A stretch of 44,668 nucleotides of DNA from Euryarchaeota archaeon UBA19 (GCA_002502175.1 DAPQ01000002.1:1-44668), one strand, 5' to 3'; shown: positions 15,147 through 24,232, counted from the first letter of the stretch. Made by a program: numbers and translations. The notes: a model not told the origin generated them from the sequence alone.

Positions 15147-17822
15147 ATGAATCGTGTTGCTTCGGCTCGTCTTCTGACGATTTTACTAGTAATCACGATG
15201 CTATCTCCATTTGTTCAGGCAGAGATTGATCCTCGTTTGACTGCAAGTCCAACCGCCCAAGAGGCAGATGCCGATAACCCAGCAGAATACACCATCACAG
15301 TTCACAATGATGGAGACGATGATATGGCGGTTAGCTTGAGCACTCAGCAGGACTCTTCTGGTTGCAATGGCTTCAGTTCAACCATAGAACAGGTATCTGG
15401 CACAATAGGTGGCGGCGAATCTGAACAAGTGACTCTTACAGTCAGTGTAAATGAACAGGCAAATGGCGATTGTGAAACAACAGTCCAAGCGACAGCAACC
15501 GGTGGAGCAGGGGCTCCAAAGAATGCCGATGTAACCGTGACAACCACAGCAGGTGACGGCGGTGGCCTTTATGCGGTCAAATTAACCACCGATGAAACAG
15601 ATGTCGAATTTGATGGAAGTGACTCAGTAGTTTGGGAAGTTGAGGTTGAGAATACAGGTGAACAACAGGCAAATGTGCAATTGGAGATGAACAGCGATAA
15701 TGACTGTGAATCCGATGACCTAACCGCTGAGGTAGACCCTGCTGTAGTTCAGTTGGATTCAGGAGATACAGAAACCGTAGAGGTTACGGTAGATGTTCCC
15801 GATGGCAGTTCTACCGAAGCAGGCGAGCATTGTTTCCTCCTCATGGCTACGGTAACCAATGACCCAAACGCTGCAGACAGAGCCGAGGATAACCTAAGCC
15901 TCAGGTTGAGTGTTCCAGAAGTGAAGGAGTGTGACGGCTCATTGCAGACATCTTCTCACAATCTCGATCCCGGTCAGACTGCAACAAATAGTTTCGAGGT
16001 AGAAAATATTGGCAATACTGAATGGACGGTTCAAACTCAAGCTCAATCGCCGGGAACAGACATAACTGGATGGGTTGAATTTGATAGCCCACGTTCTGCC
16101 TTATTGGCCAAACCAGGAAATTCGGATGATAGTCATACATTCACTTTCTCAGTAACGCCTGACGATTCAGTTGAGGCTGGCTCACAGATTGAAATTAAGA
16201 TACAGGGGCGGTCCAATCAAGGCGTTGGCTGTGAGCAAATACTCACAGTAACCATTGGTCAGGTCCACGAAGCTAGACTTACCCTCAGCACTTCGAAATT
16301 ATCGAATGTTGAGCCAGGGACTTCTGATTCAGTTACCATAACTGTAGAAAATCGCGGCAATGGTTTAGACACGTTTTCTCTAACTACAATGGACCTTCCA
16401 GAAGGATGGCAAATTTCCTTTTCTCAATCTTCTGTGACCATAAACAGTAAGCATAACTCCAACAACGAAGAATCGCTGACCGCTACAGTAAATGTACCAT
16501 CAAATGCGTTAGCAGGAGACAATACTGTTGAATTTGGCGTAACTGTGAGTGGTTCAACAACCATACTGCATAGCAGGGTGTTAACCGTATCTGTAGCAGC
16601 GAGGCACGACCTAACTGCAGACATACTTTCAACTCAGCAAACCGGTCGTTCAGGCCAAGTAGTTCAATTCCCAATTGATATTGTCAACACAGGAAATATT
16701 CGAGATACATTCAAGCTACAGGTTTGTGATCCTAATGATCAAACTGGTTGTAATCCTCCAATGTGGGCTGCGTCATATTCCGATACATCTGGAAACTCAA
16801 TTACTCAGATTGTACTCGATCCAGGAGAATCTAGGCGAGTTTTCCTCGATGTAACCGTTGAAGGTGAGGAAGATGCAGATTCAGTTACAATTCTATCTCG
16901 CGTGGCAATTTTTGGAACGAGTGAAAAGGTAGAACAGACGATTAGCGTGATAGTCTCGAATTATGATTATGGCATGGCTATTTCTCCTGAAATGCCGGGA
17001 CCAATTTCGGGTCAAATGGATATTGTTCTTCCACCAGGCGGGACTAAAGAAATCAATTTCTGGGTAGAGAATACTGGTAACTTCCCAGGTGGAGATAGTG
17101 CCGTAATCTCGATGACAGGAATGGAATCCTCTGTACTTCGACGAGTCCTGGTCAATGGTGTAGCTGTTGATGGAAACATTGCAGTTCCTTCAGGTGATAG
17201 AGTTCTGATTACAATTGAATTGGAAGTTCTAGAAGGTGTTTCTAGTGGAACTACTGGCATTGTAAAGGTCAGCGCATCATCGGAGAAGAACGCTGCCGAA
17301 AGCACAAGTGTAGACTTGATTTTTGAAGTTAGAACAATTCATGATTTACGATTCACCCTTGAAGGTGAAGATGAGCTAACTACAGATGAAAAGAACAGTG
17401 TTGAGTTTATTCTCCATGTTACAAACCATGGGAATATTGTTGAGACCGTCCAGATATTATCCAGTGACTCTCTAAGAGGCTGGACTGTCAATGTCATCGA
17501 AGACGAGTTCCAACTTTCTCCTGGCAATTCAAGAACGATTACTGTTAGGGTGACTCCTCCGGCGGGAATGGTACAAGATGACACCTATCGGTTTACCATT
17601 ACAGTTCAACCAAAGGGCATGCCTGTAGCAGGTGAACCCCTTGACCTAGAAGTCACCGCAGAGGTGTCTTCTGGCCTAAGCTGGCTTAGCGAAGAAAACG
17701 AACAGATTCTAATCTACGGATTAACTGCTATTGGCGGTTTATTGGTCGTAATTTTATTCTTCAGATCTCGTGCAGAAAACCGTAGAATTCTCGAAGCCTT
17801 GGACAATGAATCGAGTGACTGA
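15147..17822 (+). CDS. Exported NEW3/CARDB-repeat surface protein with C-terminal membrane anchor
   Basis: An 891-aa protein with a signal peptide (about 1-25, LLTILLVITMLSPFVQA). Its ectodomain is built from about seven beta-sandwich repeats, several of which start with a strand ending in N-x-G (VENTGEQ, VENRGNG, IVNTGNI, VENTGNF, VTNHGNI) and end near a proline with a gap before the next. This is the pattern of NEW3/CARDB-type domains. Several cysteine pairs in the N-terminal half could form disulfides. A membrane helix near residues 850-872 (ILIYGLTAIGGLLVVILFF) leaves a short charged cytosolic tail without a zinc finger. It follows the subtilisin by 63 bases on the same strand, and the repeats resemble those of the protease, so it may be its surface partner or substrate-binding subunit. 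Confidence 0.82.
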   Translation: MNRVASARLLTILLVITMLSPFVQAEIDPRLTASPTAQEADADNPAEYTITVHNDGDDDMAVSLSTQQDSSGCNGFSSTIEQVSGTIGGGESEQVTLTVSVNEQANGDCETTVQATATGGAGAPKNADVTVTTTAGDGGGLYAVKLTTDETDVEFDGSDSVVWEVEVENTGEQQANVQLEMNSDNDCESDDLTAEVDPAVVQLDSGDTETVEVTVDVPDGSSTEAGEHCFLLMATVTNDPNAADRAEDNLSLRLSVPEVKECDGSLQTSSHNLDPGQTATNSFEVENIGNTEWTVQTQAQSPGTDITGWVEFDSPRSALLAKPGNSDDSHTFTFSVTPDDSVEAGSQIEIKIQGRSNQGVGCEQILTVTIGQVHEARLTLSTSKLSNVEPGTSDSVTITVENRGNGLDTFSLTTMDLPEGWQISFSQSSVTINSKHNSNNEESLTATVNVPSNALAGDNTVEFGVTVSGSTTILHSRVLTVSVAARHDLTADILSTQQTGRSGQVVQFPIDIVNTGNIRDTFKLQVCDPNDQTGCNPPMWAASYSDTSGNSITQIVLDPGESRRVFLDVTVEGEEDADSVTILSRVAIFGTSEKVEQTISVIVSNYDYGMAISPEMPGPISGQMDIVLPPGGTKEINFWVENTGNFPGGDSAVISMTGMESSVLRRVLVNGVAVDGNIAVPSGDRVLITIELEVLEGVSSGTTGIVKVSASSEKNAAESTSVDLIFEVRTIHDLRFTLEGEDELTTDEKNSVEFILHVTNHGNIVETVQILSSDSLRGWTVNVIEDEFQLSPGNSRTITVRVTPPAGMVQDDTYRFTITVQPKGMPVAGEPLDLEVTAEVSSGLSWLSEENEQILIYGLTAIGGLLVVILFFRSRAENRRILEALDNESSD

Positions 17823-17943
17823 GCCTAGTCGTTGGTTGAACACGATTCCAAACGGTCAATCTTTCCAATGTATTGTCTGCCACCAGCATCCTCAATGAAC
17901 GCACGGTTATGCTTATGACCGTATTTTCGGTGGCGAACTCTGC

Positions 17944-17960
17944 CGGTCCCTACGGGACCG
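17944..17960 (+). promoter_or_regulatory. Stem-loop ahead of the nuo operon
   Basis: CGGTCCC pairs with GGGACCG across a TAC loop, ending three bases before the AGGTG ribosome binding site of nuoA. It lies in a 150-base gap that should also hold the operon promoter. I could not assign a TATA box there with confidence. Confidence 0.45.
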
Positions 17961-17973
17961 TCAGGTGTCAGCG

Positions 17974-18420
17974 ATGTCGACGGTTCCAGAAGCGTATCTT
18001 GCCCTAGCCGTGATGACCCTTGTTGGCATAGGATTCCCAGTGATGAGTTTCGTCGCTTCTCGCTTCCTAAGGCCAACACCGAGCGCTCATGATAACAACA
18101 AGTTGCGCTCGATTTTACTCCCGGGTTATGAGACTGATCAGAGCCTATACGTCAGGAGAGAAAGCACTTACGAGTGCGGTGCGGATCCAGTGGGTGACGC
18201 TCATATCAATTTCCACTTCCAATACTATTGGTATGCCATTATCTTCCTTGTATTCGATATAGCATTCATGTTCCTAGCATTTGGAGGAGTAATAGCGATT
18301 CAAGATGCTGGTGGAGACATCGATATTTGGTCAGCGATGATTACCCTAACCGTATTCATCGTCTTGATGAGTCTTGGTGTATGGCACGTATTCCGCAAGC
18401 GCGGTCGAATTTACATCTGA
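17974..18420 (+). CDS. nuoA: Complex I subunit A
   Basis: Membrane subunit that helps clamp the quinone module of respiratory complex I. It is 148 aa with three membrane helices. The loop after helix 1 has the family signature YECGADPVGDA, followed by FHFQYYWYAIIFLVFDIAFMF with the conserved acidic residue in helix 2. The ATG at 17974 is preferred over the GTG at 17965 because AGGTG at 17963-17967 is then six bases away. It is the first gene of a tightly packed operon of 12 subunit genes and ends nine bases before nuoB. Confidence 0.95.
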   Translation: MSTVPEAYLALAVMTLVGIGFPVMSFVASRFLRPTPSAHDNNKLRSILLPGYETDQSLYVRRESTYECGADPVGDAHINFHFQYYWYAIIFLVFDIAFMFLAFGGVIAIQDAGGDIDIWSAMITLTVFIVLMSLGVWHVFRKRGRIYI

Positions 18421-18429
18421 GGTGATTGA

Positions 18430-19026
18430 ATGAGCGAAGAACCCCCAAACTTCTCGGTTTTCAATAGTAGAATTCTCGTCGACACTGTAGGCGATGTAAC
18501 CGACGAGGCTCTCAAGGCTAGTCGAATGAAGGAAGTAATCGGAGTACTTGGGGGTCGCCTATTCAACTGGGGTCAGCGAAAGTCCCTCTTCCCTCTCCAT
18601 CTTGGAATCAAATGCTGTGCCTTGGAAATGGCAGCTGCAGGAGCCAGTCGATTCGATGCAGAGCGATTTGGTGTGTTCTTCCGCTCTAGTCCTAGGCAGT
18701 GTGATGTTCTATTGGTCAATGGGCCAATTTCGAAGAAGTTTGCAGATCCAATTGTACGACTCTGGGAGCAAATGCCAGAGCCCAAATGGTGTATCGCAAT
18801 GGGCGAGTGTGCAATATCGGGTGGGCCATACTTCCAGTCTTACAATATTCTCGAGGGTGTTGATACAGTAATTCCGGTTGATGTGTATATTCCAGGATGC
18901 CCTCCACGCCCAGAGGCATTGATTGATGGCTTTGGGAAATTGCGTGAGAAGATTATCCGCATCGGTGGAGTGCCTAGTGAAGTTCGACCGATGAGCGAGG
19001 CACCGCTAATCGTCGGAGACGAGTGA
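18430..19026 (+). CDS. nuoB: Complex I subunit B (N2 iron-sulfur cluster)
   Basis: Carries the terminal 4Fe-4S cluster N2 that hands electrons to quinone. All four ligands are visible: C62 and C63 in IKCCALEM, C127 in MGECAISGG, and C157 in IPGCPPRPEALIDG. At 198 aa it has the normal length for the family. The start ATG follows GAGGTGATTGA, the ribosome binding site type used repeatedly in this operon. Confidence 0.97.
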   Translation: MSEEPPNFSVFNSRILVDTVGDVTDEALKASRMKEVIGVLGGRLFNWGQRKSLFPLHLGIKCCALEMAAAGASRFDAERFGVFFRSSPRQCDVLLVNGPISKKFADPIVRLWEQMPEPKWCIAMGECAISGGPYFQSYNILEGVDTVIPVDVYIPGCPPRPEALIDGFGKLREKIIRIGGVPSEVRPMSEAPLIVGDE

Positions 19027-19039
19027 AGGAGGATTTTGA

Positions 19040-19696
19040 ATGGGTAAGAAAATCTCGGCAGCGGCTCAGCAGAAGGCAGCTGAGGAATTAGCAAAGGCAA
19101 TGTCGTCCTTCGATGGAGTCTCTGCTGAAATCGATAGTCGCTCAAGCGGAACACAAGTTCGCCATACAGTAAGTGCAACCTGTACTCCTGATTCATGGAG
19201 AGGGTTAGCGCGAATGCTTGCATCCGAGCATCACGTTGACCATTGTTCAATGATTACCGGAATCCACTGGCCAGAGGCTGCCGGTAAGACATGGGAGGTT
19301 GTCTATCACCTAATGCGAACTGGAGTTCGAGATCCGGCATCAATAGAAGGTGTAGTGCAACCAAATATCACCGATGCGGAGTCCCTAACTGGCTCAGAAA
19401 TTCCAATGGAGATTCAAATTAGCATTTCATTACCTGATACACGAGAACCGGCTGTTGCATCTGTTCAAGACCTATGGGTTGGAGCAGATTGGAATGAGAA
19501 AGAAACTTGGGATCTTGTTGGAATCGACTTTGAGGGTCATGAAGGAATGCGCCGCGTTCTCAATCCCCATGAAACTCCAGTAGGATATCATCCACTACAG
19601 AAGCAACACAAGTTGCGCTACCATGGATTCGAAGAAATGTACGATGACGCTCAAGGATTCCTGAGGAAACCAGCTGATGCCGGGAAGAAGAAGTAA
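19040..19696 (+). CDS. nuoC: Complex I subunit C (30 kDa type)
   Basis: Peripheral-arm structural subunit. It is 218 aa. The C-terminal half has the 30 kDa signature in the form WNEKETWDLVGIDFEGHEG, then RRVLNP and GYHPLQKQHKL. The N-terminal 60 residues are less conserved and charged, and the tail ends in AGKKK. It is separate from nuoD, unlike the nuoCD fusions of some bacteria. The ATG at 19040 follows AAGGAGGA. Confidence 0.93.
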   Translation: MGKKISAAAQQKAAEELAKAMSSFDGVSAEIDSRSSGTQVRHTVSATCTPDSWRGLARMLASEHHVDHCSMITGIHWPEAAGKTWEVVYHLMRTGVRDPASIEGVVQPNITDAESLTGSEIPMEIQISISLPDTREPAVASVQDLWVGADWNEKETWDLVGIDFEGHEGMRRVLNPHETPVGYHPLQKQHKLRYHGFEEMYDDAQGFLRKPADAGKKK

Positions 19697-19708
19697 GAGG
19701 GGATTCAG

Positions 19709-20845
19709 ATGGCAGAAATGTGGATTTCAATGGGTCCTCAGCATCCAATGACACATGGTCTTTGGACTCTGAAAGTAAAGATTGATGGAGAAACTGTAGT
19801 CGATACAGAACCCGACCTTGGGTACATACATCGCGGTGTTGAGAAGATCTGCGAGGCTCGTGATTTTACTCAAATTACAACTTACTGTGATAGATTGTGT
19901 TACGCTAGCGCAAACACTTGGTCACATTCCTACATCTATGCAGCTGAGGATTTACTGGGTGTCGAGGTTCCAGAAAGAGCTGAATACATCCGTTTGATTG
20001 CTGTAGAGATACAGAGGATAGCAAGCCATCTAATGTGGCTTGGTGCATATGGCCCAGATATCGGAAATCTCTCGGTTTTGGTTTGGTGCCTGCGCGAGCG
20101 CGAATTAATGATGGATTTGCTACAGGAATTGGGTGGTTCCCGAATGCATTACAACTTTCCTAGAATTGGCGGAGTTAAACGCGATTTACCCTATGGATTT
20201 TCTCAACGTGCTCAAGCAAAACTCAAACTTTTTTTGAATAGAATACAAGAATATGAAGCTCTCTTTGATGAGAGCACTGTTTTCCTTGTTAGAAGCCAAG
20301 GTGTAGGCTACGCTAAGCCAGAAGAAATGATCAATCACGGAGTAACAGGGCCAAACGTAAGAGCGGCGGGAGTTGATTACGACATTCGCTGGTCTCATCC
20401 ATACTCTGTTTACAGCGAACTCGACTGGCAACCATCCGTTGAGCGCCCTTCAATCAAGGGTGCTGACTGCTATGACCGATATCGGATTCGTGTAGAAGAA
20501 ATGCGGATGAGCGCATCAATGGTACTTCAGGCCCTGGATAAGATGCCAGGAGGTTCCGAGACATATCATGAGCCCGGTGATCCAAAGATTCTCGCAAAGG
20601 CCCCCTCAAGGGCACCGGAGGGGACTTACGGCAGTCACCACTTTGAAGATAGTCGAGGCGAATCGATGTTCTATATCGCAGGTGGAGGAGAAGGTCGAGG
20701 CAAGATGCCTTATCGAGTTTCAATTCGTTCACCAATGTTCATCACAATTCCTTACGCTTCAAAGTGTATGATTGGCTACAAAGTGGCCGACATCCCTGCT
20801 ATTATGGGTTCATTCGATCCATGCATTGGAGAAACCGACAGGTGA
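19709..20845 (+). CDS. nuoD: Complex I subunit D (49 kDa type)
   Basis: Forms the quinone-binding pocket with NuoB. It is 378 aa, close to the family length. It begins with GPQHPMTHGLW, containing the His that contacts quinone, then GYIHRGVEKICE, and ends with the conserved GSFDPCIGETDR. The hydrogenase-type nickel cysteines are absent, as expected for a complex I subunit rather than a hydrogenase. The ATG at 19709 follows AGAGGGGA, and nuoH starts six bases after its stop codon. Confidence 0.97.
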   Translation: MAEMWISMGPQHPMTHGLWTLKVKIDGETVVDTEPDLGYIHRGVEKICEARDFTQITTYCDRLCYASANTWSHSYIYAAEDLLGVEVPERAEYIRLIAVEIQRIASHLMWLGAYGPDIGNLSVLVWCLRERELMMDLLQELGGSRMHYNFPRIGGVKRDLPYGFSQRAQAKLKLFLNRIQEYEALFDESTVFLVRSQGVGYAKPEEMINHGVTGPNVRAAGVDYDIRWSHPYSVYSELDWQPSVERPSIKGADCYDRYRIRVEEMRMSASMVLQALDKMPGGSETYHEPGDPKILAKAPSRAPEGTYGSHHFEDSRGESMFYIAGGGEGRGKMPYRVSIRSPMFITIPYASKCMIGYKVADIPAIMGSFDPCIGETDR

Positions 20846-20851
20846 TTTACT

Positions 20852-22393
20852 ATGGCTGGGACTAGTGATTGGTTAGACATCCGAGGATGGATGGAATCTA
20901 TCGTTGGATGGTCAATGGATCAAGTGCATGACTTATTGCCTTCAAGTGATATCGGATTAGGTCCAATCGGGTCAATCAACCCCCAGAGTGGATTCAGCAA
21001 CATCCAAGGGGCATTGGAAACATTCCTATTCACTACAATCATGTGTACGATTGTCTTTGCAACAATGATGCTTACATTGATGGTTGTCCCTTACATTGAG
21101 CGCAAATTCATTGCAAGATTGATGGATCGATTGGGTGCAACAACTAGCCTTCGAAGTTTATGGATTGGTGAAGGGCATACAACTGCAGGCCAATGGTGGA
21201 ATCAACTACCCTTTGGTATTGGTGCACCAATCGGATGGATTAATGGAATTTTAAATTCAACATTTGGAAACAAATCAAAGCATGTTGCTGTAGATCGCGT
21301 TCACAATAGAGGTTACCACGGAATTTGGTTCCTATTCCCTGGATTCTTCCAGGCATTAGCTGATTTCCTCAAGTTCGCGACCAAGGAACATATGGTACCA
21401 ACCAAGGCTGATAGATTAGTATTCGAAGCCGCCCCAGTAATCATAATTGCAACTACGATCATGGTTTACGCTTTCATCCCATTTGGGCCTCATATTTGGG
21501 CTGCTAACCCAGAGTTATCATTGGTATTCATGATGGCAGTGTTTGGCGTCGCTCCACTTGGTGTATTCTTTGCTGGATGGTCGTCCAACAACAAATATAC
21601 TCTCATCGGAGGAATGAGGTCTGCAGCTCAACTCACAGCCTATGAAATACCTCTGTTGATTAGTGTATTAGCAATTGCAGTTATTTCAGGTTCTTTCAAT
21701 ATTCTGGAAATAGTCGATTTTCAAATTGAGACAAGTAATACTTGGAATCTGTTCATTATGCCGTTAGGAGCTGCATTATTCCTAATCACAATGATCGCCG
21801 AAGTTGAGCGTATTCCATTCGATATGCCTGAGGCAGAGGCCGAATTGGTTGAAGGTTGGTGGACAGAATATGGTGGAATCCGTTGGGGACTTATGTTCGC
21901 AGTAGAAATGATGCGAGCTTATGCTGCTTGCATCCTCTTTGCATTATTCTTCCTAGGCGGCTGGCAATTACCATTTGAGGACACTTTAGTCGGTCTGCCA
22001 TATATCGGTGTCGTATTTGACTTGTTAGCAAATGCTACGCCAGGAATGGTAGTTCTACTACTCAAGGCCTACCTAATGTTCGCTTTCTTTGTCTGGGTTC
22101 GTGCCTCACTACATCGTGTACGCACAGATCAAATTCTTGAATTTGGATGGCGCTGGTTACTTCCTGCTTCAATGGTCAACCTTGCAATAGCAATTTGGCT
22201 CCGTCTTGAGGTATGGGATAGTACAGTATCTGGAGGCTGGCCAGTTTGGGCAGTACCTGTATTGTTCGGCTCTTTCATTATCGCATTCATCGTACTTGCA
22301 TTAGACGAGGATGAGGAGACGCTGGAACTTAATCGCAGAATGTATCATACTCAGACCCTGGAAAAGGCTAGCCCAGGTACACACAGAGATTAG
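20852..22393 (+). CDS. nuoH: Complex I subunit H with a long insertion near the quinone channel
   Basis: Membrane subunit joining the quinone chamber to the proton pumps. Conserved parts are YIERKFIARL, LADFLKF and AEVERIPFDMPEAEAELVEG. At 513 aa it is well above the usual 320-420. About 58 extra residues (roughly 96-153) lie between the first membrane helix segment and the quinone-channel helix, where the family normally has a short GPNRVG-type loop that is not recognisable here. There is also an N-terminal extension of about 50 residues and a hydrophilic C-terminal tail of about 30. The reading frame is intact through the insertion, so it is not a sequencing break. The start ATG follows CAGGTGA. 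Confidence 0.95.
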   Translation: MAGTSDWLDIRGWMESIVGWSMDQVHDLLPSSDIGLGPIGSINPQSGFSNIQGALETFLFTTIMCTIVFATMMLTLMVVPYIERKFIARLMDRLGATTSLRSLWIGEGHTTAGQWWNQLPFGIGAPIGWINGILNSTFGNKSKHVAVDRVHNRGYHGIWFLFPGFFQALADFLKFATKEHMVPTKADRLVFEAAPVIIIATTIMVYAFIPFGPHIWAANPELSLVFMMAVFGVAPLGVFFAGWSSNNKYTLIGGMRSAAQLTAYEIPLLISVLAIAVISGSFNILEIVDFQIETSNTWNLFIMPLGAALFLITMIAEVERIPFDMPEAEAELVEGWWTEYGGIRWGLMFAVEMMRAYAACILFALFFLGGWQLPFEDTLVGLPYIGVVFDLLANATPGMVVLLLKAYLMFAFFVWVRASLHRVRTDQILEFGWRWLLPASMVNLAIAIWLRLEVWDSTVSGGWPVWAVPVLFGSFIIAFIVLALDEDEETLELNRRMYHTQTLEKASPGTHRD

Positions 22394-22408
22394 ATCGGAG
22401 GTGAATAA

Positions 22409-23392
22409 ATGGATAAACCACAACAGTACAACACAGGACACCCACACGCAACTCCAAATTTTCGCAATCTGATAATCAAGCCGATGTGGATGACGATGAA
22501 GACGGCATTACGAACCGTACCTTTCCTTGGTCGCCTTGGGTTATTGAAGAACAACTATCATGGTCAACAAATTACCATGACCGATGATTTTACCCAAGCA
22601 AGAATTGGTGATGAACATCTTTCAGGAGGTCACACATATTCTGCCGATAGAGAGTCCACTGATTTACTTCCATTCCTAGAAAGACCAGTCACTGTGATGT
22701 ATCCTTACGAAAGACTTGAAGATATGGAACCGTGGCTGTTTGTACCTGGAGATTACAATGGCAGAATCGGAATTGTTTGGGAAACTTGTACCGCTTGTAA
22801 GGCATGCGTAAAGGCTTGTCCAAACGATTGTCTTCACATGACTTCAGAGGTACGAGTGAATGTGCTTGACCTTACCGAGGAAGGAGATGAGTGGCACGGT
22901 TATGGTTCTGAAGTGGAGGCAGGTGGGTACGCTGCAAAGCCCAAGGATGAATTTACAGAAATCGAGGAGTTCGATTTAGTAAATGAGCACTCAGCAGCTC
23001 CACAGCAATACGACTTTGCTGAGGTAATCGACATCACAGGAGACACAGCTACTGTTAGATGGATGGATGGTTCAGGAATCGAAGATATCTCAACTACAGA
23101 ACTAAAACCGGCTGAGACTGATATCGTCAGTGGTCGGATAGATATCGGCCGATGCATGTTCTGCGGATTATGTGCAGAAGCATGCCCATTCGAATCATTC
23201 TTCATGACCAATGAGTATGATGGAATGTCTGGTTATTCTAGGGAGGACCTATGGTTTGATGCAGATAGGACTCGTGTACTTCCAGCCGTCCATCAAGAGA
23301 GAGTGGATATGGAACTTGCCAAGCGCGCGAAGAAAGAGAAGAATAAGCGCGAAAGAAAGGCAGCTAGAGCTGCCAAGGATGCGGAGGCTTGA
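22409..23392 (+). CDS. nuoI: Complex I subunit I (two 4Fe-4S clusters) with N-terminal extension and central insertion
   Basis: Ferredoxin-like subunit that carries clusters N6a and N6b to NuoB. Two intact motifs are present: C127, C130, C133, C137 in CTACKACVKACP, and C249, C252, C255, C259 in CMFCGLCAEACP. In typical NuoI the two motifs lie about 30 residues apart. Here 111 residues separate them. The added segment is acidic and includes a possible small beta domain (EVIDITGDTATVRWMDG). About 126 residues precede the first motif, more than usual, and the C-terminus is a lysine-rich helix (KRAKKEKNKRERKAARAA). Length is 327 aa against about 160-180 in bacteria. GGAGGTGA precedes the ATG. Confidence 0.94.
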   Translation: MDKPQQYNTGHPHATPNFRNLIIKPMWMTMKTALRTVPFLGRLGLLKNNYHGQQITMTDDFTQARIGDEHLSGGHTYSADRESTDLLPFLERPVTVMYPYERLEDMEPWLFVPGDYNGRIGIVWETCTACKACVKACPNDCLHMTSEVRVNVLDLTEEGDEWHGYGSEVEAGGYAAKPKDEFTEIEEFDLVNEHSAAPQQYDFAEVIDITGDTATVRWMDGSGIEDISTTELKPAETDIVSGRIDIGRCMFCGLCAEACPFESFFMTNEYDGMSGYSREDLWFDADRTRVLPAVHQERVDMELAKRAKKEKNKRERKAARAAKDAEA

Positions 23393-23397
23393 TTCGA

Positions 23398-23667
23398 ATG
23401 GCTGTGGATTTCGAGGCAGTAGCGTTCGTCATTATGGCGCTTGTTGCTATCCTCGGAGCCTTGGGTTGTGTCTATGCAAGGAGAGTAGCACATTCTCTTC
23501 TCTCGCTAATGATGACCTTCTTCGCCGTTGCAGGAGTAATGGTATTGGCTCACGCCGAGATGTTGGCGGCAATTCAGATTCTTGTTTACCTTGGTTCGGT
23601 AATGCTGGTGGTACAGTTCGGAGTTATGTTAACTCGACGCCAAATACAGGAAGGTGATGTTGAATGA
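23398..23667 (+). CDS. nuoJ1: Complex I subunit J, N-terminal half
   Basis: An 89-aa membrane protein with three helices matching the first part of NuoJ, including ALGCVYARRVAHSLLSLMM and AEMLAAIQILVYLGSVMVL-like helix 3 (read here as LVYLGSVMLVVQFGVML). NuoJ is one gene in most bacteria and is split here. The ATG at 23398 is preferred over TTG 23389, because GGAGG at 23383-23387 lies ten bases before it. The stop overlaps the next start as ATGA. Confidence 0.9.
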   Translation: MAVDFEAVAFVIMALVAILGALGCVYARRVAHSLLSLMMTFFAVAGVMVLAHAEMLAAIQILVYLGSVMLVVQFGVMLTRRQIQEGDVE

Positions 23668-23930
23668 GGTCAATGGGAATCATTGCCCGCTTAGGGGTAT
23701 TCGCTTTCGTCCTAATTCTTCTAAGAGAAGTGATGGATCATCCAATGTGGGGAGAATCGGCTGCCGGCGCTCCAACCACACTCGAATTTGCAGTATCAAT
23801 ACTCGATGATTGGGCACTTGTCACAGTTGTTCTCGGAATATTACTCTCGATGGCGATGATTGGCGCATCTTACCTAGTTCGTGACGAGCGCCTCGTCAAC
23901 CTGCTCTATGACATGGGAGGTGATGAGTGA
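23664..23930 (+). CDS. nuoJ2: Complex I subunit J, C-terminal half
   Basis: An 88-aa protein with two helices, equivalent to the end of NuoJ. The second helix (ALVTVVLGILLSMAMIGASYL) is the antiporter-facing one, followed by the charged tail VRDERLVNLLYDMGGDE. It begins inside the nuoJ1 stop codon, so the two halves are probably translated in a coupled way in equal amounts. A split NuoJ is also seen in other archaeal Fpo/Nuo operons. Confidence 0.85.
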   Translation: MRSMGIIARLGVFAFVLILLREVMDHPMWGESAAGAPTTLEFAVSILDDWALVTVVLGILLSMAMIGASYLVRDERLVNLLYDMGGDE

Positions 23931-24232
23931 TGATTGAGGCAAGCTGGATCGCCGGTCTTGGTGTCATTCTCTTTGGTATCGGATTAATCGGAGCGTTCAG
24001 CCGAAAGAATGCCATCGTCGTTTTGATGTGCATAGAGGTCATGCTGAATGCAGCTAATCTCAACTTCGTAGCCGGGGCCTTGCATCATGGCTCGGTAGAC
24101 GGATGGGTATTCACTGCTGTTGCAATCGCAATCGCTGCCGCAGAAGTTGCAATCGGGCTTGCAATTCTACTTTCCTTGTACAGTACACAGGAAACAATTT
24201 CGCTCGATGAGGCGACTTTATTGAGAAATTGA
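23930..24232 (+). CDS. nuoK: Complex I subunit K
   Basis: A 100-aa membrane subunit of the proton path with three helices. It contains the conserved glutamate in VLMCIEVMLNAANLNFVA (helix 2) and a second one in AAEVAIGLAILLSLY (helix 3), plus the usual GLIGAFSRKN loop. The ATG at 23930 overlaps the previous stop as TGATG and has GGGAGGTGA six bases upstream. The GTG at 23927 is less likely. Confidence 0.95.
   Translation: MIEASWIAGLGVILFGIGLIGAFSRKNAIVVLMCIEVMLNAANLNFVAGALHHGSVDGWVFTAVAIAIAAAEVAIGLAILLSLYSTQETISLDEATLLRN

Noticed and set aside
17825..18079. Minus-strand frame of 84 aa in the gap before nuoA
   Set aside because: Much of it overlaps nuoA on the other strand. The composition is not protein-like, and the gap is better explained by a promoter and hairpin.
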